64,000 nt of DNA from Kroppenstedtia sanguinis (lineage in GTDB: Bacteria; Bacillota; Bacilli; Thermoactinomycetales; DSM-45169), in contig NZ_JBNPXF010000002.1 of assembly GCF_050433445.1 (NCBI RefSeq), positions 124,001-188,000 on the forward strand. The letters are read 5' to 3'. Position 1 is the stretch's first letter, and each line of letters begins with the position of its first letter. The notes below the pieces were generated by a model. It saw only the letters and a list, made by a program, of their open reading frames with translations, did no database searches and was not told the DNA's origin. The position numbers and the translations under genes were made by a program. This document shows positions 58,215 through 64,000 of this stretch, in pieces.

Positions 58215-58931
58215 TCAGGTCAGAACAGTGGCTGCCAGTTTTTTGGCCGTCTCCAGATCATTGAAATCATCGATCTCCACCCACGGATACCCTTGAGTAT
58301 CCACCCCGATGATCTTCAGATCCGACGCGCAAGCCTCATACACATTTTCATACCAAGCATCGCTCTCGCCGTTGTTGATCATGTTGCGCGCAGTCTGATA
58401 GAGGGTCTTCAGTTCGGGGCGAGCCAGTTTGGAAATCCCGATGTACTCCCCATCCGCTTCATCTAAAGCCATCTTCTTGTTAATCCATGTCAACCGATCT
58501 TCTCCGTCCACTTGGACACGCATCGCCTCTTCCGTCAGTGTTTTGGTCCGATCCACCAGAATAGCCGTGGGAGCCTCTGCATCGAGAAGCAAAGGAATCA
58601 ACCGCTCATCGAAAAAGTCGTCGGAGTTGATCAAAAGGATGTCATCTCCGACTTCCTCCGTCAAAAGAAACGAGTAAATATTGTTCATGGATTCATAGTT
58701 GGGATTGAAAATAAACCGGATTCCCGAGCCTGCGAAGTGTTCTTGGATCCGTTCCATTTTGTAGCCGCCGAGGACAAAGATATCCTCATCGGCAAAGCCT
58801 GCTTTGCGGACACTTTCCACTTGATATTGAACCAAGGGTTTGCCATTGACCTGAATCATCGCCTTCGGTTTGTCATCGGTTTCCGGACGGAGGCGACTGC
58901 CCACTCCGGCTGCCAAAATTACAACTTTCAT
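58215..58931 (-). CDS. LicC-like nucleotidyltransferase (cytidylyltransferase suspected)
   Basis: This protein of about 238 residues has the nucleotidyltransferase signature LAAGVGSRLRPETDDKPKAMIQVNGKPLVQYQVESV near 6-41, where G-x-G-(T/S)-R-L and the KP Lys bind NTP and metal. Asp pairs in LLINSDDFFDE near 100-110 and VEIDDFNDLETAKKLA near 216-231 complete the active site. LicC-type enzymes make CDP-choline; other branches make CDP-linked alcohol phosphates. In this cluster it may activate glycerol-1-phosphate. ATG at 58931 follows GAGGAG. Substrate is inferred only. Confidence 0.82.
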   Translation of the reverse strand: MKVVILAAGVGSRLRPETDDKPKAMIQVNGKPLVQYQVESVRKAGFADEDIFVLGGYKMERIQEHFAGSGIRFIFNPNYESMNNIYSFLLTEEVGDDILLINSDDFFDERLIPLLLDAEAPTAILVDRTKTLTEEAMRVQVDGEDRLTWINKKMALDEADGEYIGISKLARPELKTLYQTARNMINNGESDAWYENVYEACASDLKIIGVDTQGYPWVEIDDFNDLETAKKLAATVLT

Positions 58932-58990
58932 GGTATACACTCCTCACGTCTTGTAATATCCGTTTTACATAAATTTAATCCAGCTGCAAT

Positions 58991-59755
58991 CTATTTTAAC
59001 TTGGATGTGGTAAGATACATGCGAGCCAGCGTTTTTAAGGCTGTCACACCGAGAAAGGCGATCAGCACCCAAGAGACCAGCGGCAACGGAAGCACCATCT
59101 CCGTCAAAACCGCGATCAGGAACAAAGCGAAAAAGCCAGGCATTCCCGTAAAAAAGGCCAGCCACTCCATGAAGGCAGAGGAAGTTCTCATGTCACTGAC
59201 AGGATCGCTTTCGTCTGCTTTCAATCCCACATAATTGTATGCTAGGGGAACCAGTAATCCCAAGGTCCCGATCAGAGTGGCTCCGTAGATAAGTGTCCCC
59301 TGGAGCAGATCCATCTCCACTTGGCCTGTTTCCTTCAGGACGGCCAGAGAAACACCGGTCAGGATCGGAATGCTCATGGCCCGGATCAGTGTATCCACAT
59401 ACACTCCGAGACGCCCGGTGATCTCTTTCAAACGAGCCAGCTCGCCATCGAGACAATCACAGAGATAACCCAGGTTGTAACAGAGAATCGCCAACAGATA
59501 GCCCCAAGCCTCCCCAATCAGCAAAAACCAGCCGGTTAGCGCGAAAAAGAGGAGGCTGCACCAACTGATCCCGTTCGGAGTTACTCGGGTTCGACTCAGC
59601 ATCAATGTCACATAGATAGAAAATCTACGTAACACATGCCAGGACCAGATTTCTTCCAAATGCCTAGGTTTTTGGCAGAGAATTCGAAGCTGCCGAATCC
59701 GATCACTGTCAACGGGCAATGTTGGTCGCATTTTTATCATATCGCTGTTCTTCAT
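58991..59755 (-). CDS. CDP-alcohol phosphotransferase homologue with altered catalytic motif
   Basis: This protein has about 254 residues and five hydrophobic helices. The motif is CLDGELARLKEITGRLGVYVDTLIRAM. The DGxxAR, Gly and third Asp are present, but the fourth position (D-x3-D) is Arg, encoded CGG at about 59372-59374. In the family this last Asp is the general base. It may be inactive, use another residue, or have a different partner role. ATG at 59755 is nine bases after GGAGAGGTG; a GTG at 59767 abuts that sequence. It overlaps the glycosyltransferase gene end by about 47 bases, so it is in one operon with it. Confidence 0.82.
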   Translation of the reverse strand: MKNSDMIKMRPTLPVDSDRIRQLRILCQKPRHLEEIWSWHVLRRFSIYVTLMLSRTRVTPNGISWCSLLFFALTGWFLLIGEAWGYLLAILCYNLGYLCDCLDGELARLKEITGRLGVYVDTLIRAMSIPILTGVSLAVLKETGQVEMDLLQGTLIYGATLIGTLGLLVPLAYNYVGLKADESDPVSDMRTSSAFMEWLAFFTGMPGFFALFLIAVLTEMVLPLPLVSWVLIAFLGVTALKTLARMYLTTSKLK

Positions 59756-60755
59756 GGACCCGGTCACCTCTCCAGTAATGTTTGCTCAGATAGCTGGCGG
59801 CCGAGCCGAAACCGCGGCTGAAATGCAACAGGAAAAAAGACAGCATACAAGGGAGAAAATACTTCCATCCCCTCTTTTTAACCATTCCCCATGACGAGCG
59901 AACCAAAATAACTAAGTAAGCTAGGATCAGTGCGAGCAAAGTCAACCTCGCCACCGTGCTGAAAAATGAAGCAAGCCCCAACAATAACGAGGTACAGACG
60001 ACCATCAGCGGGATATAATGACGCCAACGGAGTACACCGGAGCCCCGCTTGCTAGCCACAATCGTCCATTTTCCGTCACTGTAGGATTTTTCCAGGAAAG
60101 CGGGCAGGGTATTTCGTACAAAATAGGTGGACCGGATGGTAGTGGACAAAAAGAAAGATCCCCCGCTTTTACGGATGCGGGCATGCATTTCCAAGTCCTC
60201 ATTTCTGTTCAAGCTTTCATTGAACAGGCCCACGCGATCGAAAATCTCCCGTTTGTATGCCCCGTAAGGGACCGTGTCCACATATCCTTCCCACTTATTT
60301 TTGGTGGTTCGGAACTTGGAGTTGCCAACTCCGAAGGGATGAGAATAGACGTAAGCGTTCACCTCTCCCCAAAATCCGGTTCCCTTGGTTTCCACCACAC
60401 CTCCCACACAGGAAGCATCGGGCACCTGCTGTGCTACACGATAGGTGCTGGACAGAAAGTCCTGAGGGATTTGGCTGTGCCCGTCCACCCGAATAACATA
60501 CTCTCCGCGGGAGTGCTGTATACCGAGGTTCCAACCCGGTGGCAAGGTGTGTCGGGGATTGGACAGATAGCGAATGCGGCCCGGATACAGCCGCTGAAAT
60601 TCCTCCACGATTTGCGGAGTGGCATCCTGGGATTCCCCATCCACCACGATGACTTCATACTGACTTTGCGGAAAGTCTTGGTTTAAAACAGATTCTAGCA
60701 AATTCCTTATATAGGCCTCTTCATTCCTTACGACCAGTAAAAAAGAAAAAACCAA
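59709..60755 (-). CDS. Glycosyltransferase family 2 membrane protein
   Basis: This 348-residue GT2 enzyme has the N-terminal Rossmann-like domain VFSFLLVVRNEEAYIRNLLESVLNQ near 2-26, YEVIVVDGESQDATPQIVEEF near 33-53, the DxH-like motif IRVDGHSQIP near 87-96, and EDLEMHARIRKSGG near 186-199 (the ED acid). It ends in three hydrophobic helices, suggesting a membrane anchor. The start is TTG at 60755 with only a weak Shine-Dalgarno upstream. It appears first of the surface-polymer operon (60755 down to 54506). It could add the first sugar of a linkage unit or a polymer side chain; donor unknown. Confidence 0.87.
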   Translation of the reverse strand: MVFSFLLVVRNEEAYIRNLLESVLNQDFPQSQYEVIVVDGESQDATPQIVEEFQRLYPGRIRYLSNPRHTLPPGWNLGIQHSRGEYVIRVDGHSQIPQDFLSSTYRVAQQVPDASCVGGVVETKGTGFWGEVNAYVYSHPFGVGNSKFRTTKNKWEGYVDTVPYGAYKREIFDRVGLFNESLNRNEDLEMHARIRKSGGSFFLSTTIRSTYFVRNTLPAFLEKSYSDGKWTIVASKRGSGVLRWRHYIPLMVVCTSLLLGLASFFSTVARLTLLALILAYLVILVRSSWGMVKKRGWKYFLPCMLSFFLLHFSRGFGSAASYLSKHYWRGDRVHEEQRYDKNATNIAR

Positions 60756-61329
60756 CGGATTTTCGATGGTAAATCACCCGCTCTCTACCTGCTGTCGGGA
60801 TGCAAAGAATCCTGCCACACAAGGAAGCCATTGATTTATCACTTGGACCATCGGAATAAGATTTCAGATGACCTGTCAACGGCCAAGGCACTCCATGTGA
60901 AACCTCACCCTCCCTGAGGCGGTTGGTTTCCACAACGTCTCTGGAAGGAGGTCAAACCCCTGCTCCCTCCTCCTCTAACCGGTTTCACTTCATCACTATC
61001 ATAACATAACATGGGCTTGTTTTTTCTACAATTACGGACCCCTCTCTTGTAAACAATTACATATAATCCCTCTTATTATTTCGATCCCGAGCACCATTTT
61101 ATCAAAGATTGATTTTCATCTTATCATGTTTCAGATTGTTTTGCGGAGGATTCAACTGCAAATAGTTCTTTTAACGAAGGTTTTCTCCCCAAGGGTAGCA
61201 AAAACACATCTTTGGTCTTATCCCTTAGGATTCCTCCACTTGCAGGAAAGGACCCTCCATCGATTCCTGCAAACGTCGGGAACTTCCCATCCCCTCTGTC
61301 TGATCCACCTCTCCCTCCAATAGATGAAA
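60756..61329. other. Intergenic region upstream of the surface-polymer operon
   Basis: No protein-like ORF was found. An R2-type arm (CCATGTGAAACCTCA) lies near 60891-60905. AT-rich sequence at 61005-61130 may hold the operon promoter, although no good -35/-10 pair can be named. Confidence 0.45.
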
Positions 61330-61354
61330 ACCACCCCGTCTTGGGCGGGGTGGT
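61329..61354 (-). terminator. Terminator of purD
   Basis: The 10-bp arms ACCACCCCG(T)/(G)CGGGGTGGT are followed by TTTTC on the minus strand. It sits just after the purD stop, ending the purine operon. Confidence 0.88.
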
Positions 61355-61361
61355 CGAGGAT

Positions 61362-62630
61362 CTATTCAGCTTTCACTCCACGTATGCCAATATCCCGACG
61401 ATAGTGAACCCCCTCAAAACTGATAGATTCCACACGTCGATATGCGGCTTCTCGCGCTGACTGCAAATCCACACTCCAGGAGGTGACAGCCAAGACCCGG
61501 CCCCCTGCCGTGACCAGAGTTCCTTCTTCCCAAGCGGTGCCAGCATGAAACACCATCGTGTCCTCGGGATCAACAGAAAGCCCTTGGATCTCCTTTCCCT
61601 TCACCACATCCCCAGGATAACCTGCAGAGGCCATCACGACACAGACCGAAGCTTCGGGCTTCCACTGGATCGATAGGTCCTGCAATCGCCCTTCCGTAAC
61701 GGCTAATAAGATCTCCGCCAGGTCGCTGTCCAGCCGAGGAAGTACCACTTGGGTCTCGGGATCTCCGAAACGGGCATTAAACTCGATCACCTTGGGACCC
61801 GCAGCAGTCATCATCAGACCAGCGTAAAGGACCCCCCGATAGTGAAGCCCTTCTTTCTCCATTCCTCGGGCCATGGGTTCCAGAATCTCCATCACGATCT
61901 GCTGGATCCTCTCCTCCGAAATCTGAGGCACCGGACTATAGGCTCCCATTCCCCCGGTGTTAGGACCTTGATCTCCATCGAAAACCGGCTTATGGTCTTG
62001 AGCCGGGACCATCGGACGAACAGTTTCGCCGTCGACGAAAGCCATCAGAGAAATCTCTTCTCCCTCCAGATACTCCTCGACCACAATCTCTTCCCCTGCC
62101 TTGCCAAAGGCACGGAATGTCATCAGATCTTCCACCGCTTTTTCCGCCTCATGCAGGGTGCGGGCCACAATCACTCCCTTGCCCGCCGCCAAACCGTCAG
62201 CTTTCACTACGATCGGCGCCCCTTGCTCGCGGATATACTCGATGGCGGCCTCTGAATCCTTGAAAGCGCGGTATCTCCCCGTGGGGATTCCATACTTGTC
62301 CATCAGATCTTTGGCAAAGCGCTTGCTCCCTTCCACCTGGGCCGCATTTTTCCGCGGCCCGAACACCGCCAGTCCCGCTTTTTCAAAAGTGTCCACAACT
62401 CCCGCCATCAGGGAGGCTTCGGGACCGACTACAGTCAGATCGATCTGATTTTCCTGGGCAAAGCGGACCAAGGCTTCCCCATCAGTGGGGGAGATGGAGG
62501 GGGTGACAGCATGTTCCCCCATGCCGCCGTTACCGGGAGTGCAATAAACTTGGGTCACCTGGGGACTCTGCATCAATTTCCAAAGGAGGGCATGTTCCCG
62601 CCCCCCACTGCCAATCACCAATACACGCAA
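61362..62630 (-). CDS. purD: Phosphoribosylamine-glycine ligase
   Basis: This 422-residue enzyme catalyses the second step of purine biosynthesis. The ATP-grasp fold is seen from RVLVIGSGGREHALLWKL (2-19), VVGPEASLMAGVVD near 67-80, IVVKADGLAAGKGVIVA near 136-152, EYLEGEEISLMAFVDGE near 186-202, and EFNARFGDPETQVVLPRL near 285-302 (metal-binding E-x-N-x-R-x-G-D-P-E). The start is TTG at 62630 with GGCGGTG upstream. It is the last gene of the pur operon. Confidence 0.97.
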   Translation of the reverse strand: MRVLVIGSGGREHALLWKLMQSPQVTQVYCTPGNGGMGEHAVTPSISPTDGEALVRFAQENQIDLTVVGPEASLMAGVVDTFEKAGLAVFGPRKNAAQVEGSKRFAKDLMDKYGIPTGRYRAFKDSEAAIEYIREQGAPIVVKADGLAAGKGVIVARTLHEAEKAVEDLMTFRAFGKAGEEIVVEEYLEGEEISLMAFVDGETVRPMVPAQDHKPVFDGDQGPNTGGMGAYSPVPQISEERIQQIVMEILEPMARGMEKEGLHYRGVLYAGLMMTAAGPKVIEFNARFGDPETQVVLPRLDSDLAEILLAVTEGRLQDLSIQWKPEASVCVVMASAGYPGDVVKGKEIQGLSVDPEDTMVFHAGTAWEEGTLVTAGGRVLAVTSWSVDLQSAREAAYRRVESISFEGVHYRRDIGIRGVKAE

Positions 62631-62782
62631 ATTCAGACACCGCCTTCTGCAAGAAATAAATCCAATGTTCCCCGTGCACTCCGGGGCTTGTCCATTTCCT
62701 GGAAGAGGACCTAAAAAACCGGACAGAGAGGGCAGGGGCGCCCACCGACTGGATCCGATCTGTCCGGAAAATCTTCATCTGC

Positions 62783-63061
62783 TTATCCCAACCCTAAACT
62801 GACTCCAAACAGGAGGATCGTCACCACGATAAAGATAAAGGCCCAATCCCCTTTCACCTCGGATATCGGTCCCTTTTCCCCCTGGACAGAGGGATGAGAC
62901 ATGATTCCGCTCATGGCGATCGCAATCAAAAAATAGATTCCTGCTGCCACCCGGATCGCGTACTCCCAGGATAATGGCTCGTACCAGCCCAGGAAACTGA
63001 CCAGCCACAAGAGGGAAATCGTAGCGACAACGATCAAGATCGACCAACGAATCACATACAT
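62783..63061 (-). CDS. Small membrane protein inserted between purH and purD
   Basis: This 92-residue protein starts MYVIRWSILIVVATISLLWLV and has three hydrophobic helices, with a loop HPSVQGEKGPISEVKGD near 56-72. In B. subtilis purH and purD are adjacent; here this gene lies between them, in the same direction. ATG at 63061 follows GGGGAGGGTGG. No family recognised; function unknown. It may be co-transcribed with the purine genes by position alone. Confidence 0.7.
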   Translation of the reverse strand: MYVIRWSILIVVATISLLWLVSFLGWYEPLSWEYAIRVAAGIYFLIAIAMSGIMSHPSVQGEKGPISEVKGDWAFIFIVVTILLFGVSLGLG

Positions 63062-63129
63062 GATCCACCCTCCCCGGCGTTCTGGTTTTGATATCTATAC
63101 GCCAGCAAGGGAGGAGGTGTTAATAGGAA

Positions 63130-64000
63130 TCAGTGCTTGAAGTGTCGGGTATGTGTGAACACCATGGAAATTCCATGACGATTCGCTTCGTCGATGGACT
63201 CCTGATCCCGGATCGAACCACCGGGCTGGATAATCGCCGTCACTCCCGCCGCTATCGCTTCTTCCACTGTGTCCTTCATCGGAAAGAATGCATCCGAGGC
63301 GAGAACCGATCCTTTACTCCGGTCCCCTGCCTGTTCGATGGCAATGCGGGCGGCACCCACTCGGTTCATCTGTCCCGCTCCCACCCCGACGGTGGAGAAA
63401 TCCCGGGCCAGCACAATCGCATTGGATTTCACATGCTTCACCACTTTCCAAGCGAACAGGAGCTGCTCCCATTCCTCTTCAGAGGGTTCACGACGTGTCG
63501 CCACGGAACACTCTTCCCGGGAGACGGACTTGACATCCCGAGCCTGTGCCAACGCTCCCCCGCCCACGCTGCTCACACGGATGCTTTCTTGCGCTCCTTT
63601 GGACAAATCCCCTACACGGAGCAGGCGCAGGTTTTTCTTCTCCTGCAAGAGGGCGAGGGCTTCTTCTTCGAAGTCCGGAGCCAGGATGATCTCCAGAAAG
63701 ATCTCCTTCAGAGATTGTGCTGTCTCCTGATCCACCCGCCGGTTGAGAGCAATGATACCGCCAAAGATGGAGACGGGATCTGATTCATAGGCTTTCCGGT
63801 ACGCCTGTACCAAGCTCTCTCCCACACCCACACCGCAGGGATTCATATGTTTCACTGCCACCGCCGCAGGCTGATCAAATTCGGACACCATCTCCAGGGC
63901 GGCATTGGCATCATTGATGTTGTTGTAGGAAAGTTCCTTTCCATGGAGCTGTTCCGCTGTGGCCACCGTCCCGCTCCCGGAAAGCGGTTCCCGATAGAAG
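63130..64000 (-). CDS. purH: Bifunctional AICAR transformylase/IMP cyclohydrolase, C-terminal part
   Basis: The window holds about 290 residues of PurH; the frame is open through 64000, so the N-terminal MGS-like IMP cyclohydrolase domain lies beyond the edge. Features of the AICAR transformylase domain are TAEQLHGKELSYNNINDANAAL (with the invariant Lys), AVKHMNPCGVGVGESLVQAY, FGGIIALNRRVDQETAQSL and VVKHVKSNAIVLARDFSTVGVGAGQMNRVGAARIAI, ending with SIRDQESIDEANRHGISMVFTHTRHFKH. It carries out the last two steps to IMP. The stop at 63130 is clear. It is followed by the small membrane gene and purD. Confidence 0.97.
   Translation of the reverse strand, partial: FYREPLSGSGTVATAEQLHGKELSYNNINDANAALEMVSEFDQPAAVAVKHMNPCGVGVGESLVQAYRKAYESDPVSIFGGIIALNRRVDQETAQSLKEIFLEIILAPDFEEEALALLQEKKNLRLLRVGDLSKGAQESIRVSSVGGGALAQARDVKSVSREECSVATRREPSEEEWEQLLFAWKVVKHVKSNAIVLARDFSTVGVGAGQMNRVGAARIAIEQAGDRSKGSVLASDAFFPMKDTVEEAIAAGVTAIIQPGGSIRDQESIDEANRHGISMVFTHTRHFKH

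Noticed and set aside
61126..61323. Plus-strand frames upstream of the purD terminator
   Set aside because: No Shine-Dalgarno, biased composition, and no similarity recognised.
1..64000. CRISPR arrays, tRNA or rRNA genes
   Set aside because: No regularly spaced direct repeats of array type, and no cloverleaf or rRNA segment was seen. The only repeats are dispersed mobile elements.

Overview
The window reads as the chromosome of a low-GC-phylum (Bacillota) spore former of the class Bacilli. The gene order purH-purD ... yerA-yerB-yerC ... pcrB-pcrA-ligA, all on the minus strand, matches the Bacillus subtilis order pur operon-yerA-yerB-yerC-yerD-pcrB-pcrA-ligA, but large blocks have been inserted between the segments. 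A T-box leader, an AdoCbl riboswitch and a PcrB homologue fit the same group. Thermoactinomycetaceae (Kroppenstedtia/Desmospora-like) is my best guess from the overall look of the proteins; no search was possible.

Layout. 0.5-3.4 kb: SRAP-domain protein, pyruvate-oxidase-like TPP enzyme, ArsC/Spx-like reductase. 3.9-7.6 kb: a cobalamin uptake operon (substrate-binding protein, permease, ATPase, cob(I)alamin adenosyltransferase) behind an AdoCbl riboswitch with its terminator. 7.8-9.2 kb: mobile-repeat debris and a frameshifted small gene. 9.2-12.7 kb: DUF2797 protein, degenerate PlsY-like membrane protein, nitroreductase, YkvI-like transporter, an unlabelled 43-residue basic protein. 12.9-18.0 kb: two tandem class A penicillin-binding proteins. 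18.2-26 kb: lipase, RluA-type pseudouridine synthase, two HTH regulators, a transglutaminase-like lipoprotein and a candidate small RNA. 26.2-31.3 kb: ligA, pcrA, pcrB. 32.2-34 kb: T-box-controlled proS. 35.1-49.2 kb: an accessory island of AT-richer, partly decayed genes (bacteriocin-like relic with a possible immunity gene, frameshifted isochorismatase, LysE exporter, two-component system plus ABC exporter, TetR/nitroreductase/MFS, YhgE-like and SnoaL-like genes). 49.2-52.8 kb: yerC, yerB, yerA. 54.5-60.8 kb: a cell-surface polymer cluster (glycosyltransferase, two CDP-alcohol phosphotransferase homologues, LicC-like nucleotidyltransferase, glycerol-1-phosphate dehydrogenase, TagG/TagH-like exporter). 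61.4-64 kb: purD, a small membrane protein, and purH running off the window edge.

The most striking unlabelled structure is a family of short non-autonomous mobile elements (about 117-348 bp; at least ten copies plus a fragment). They have imperfect terminal inverted repeats (CAGGGCTGTTGATTAACC against CAGGCGTGTTGATTAGCC), interchangeable interiors and, in several copies, 9-bp target-site duplications readable in the sequence. One copy splits a small membrane-protein gene in the island; others sit in or beside a second palindromic repeat. No transposase for them lies in the window.

Further points: a DesK-like kinase whose phospho-acceptor His is Arg, a CDP-alcohol phosphotransferase lacking its last catalytic Asp, a regulator gene that appears to start at ATC, and a glycerol-1-phosphate-linked surface-polymer cluster in the same region as pcrB, whose product also uses that substrate.
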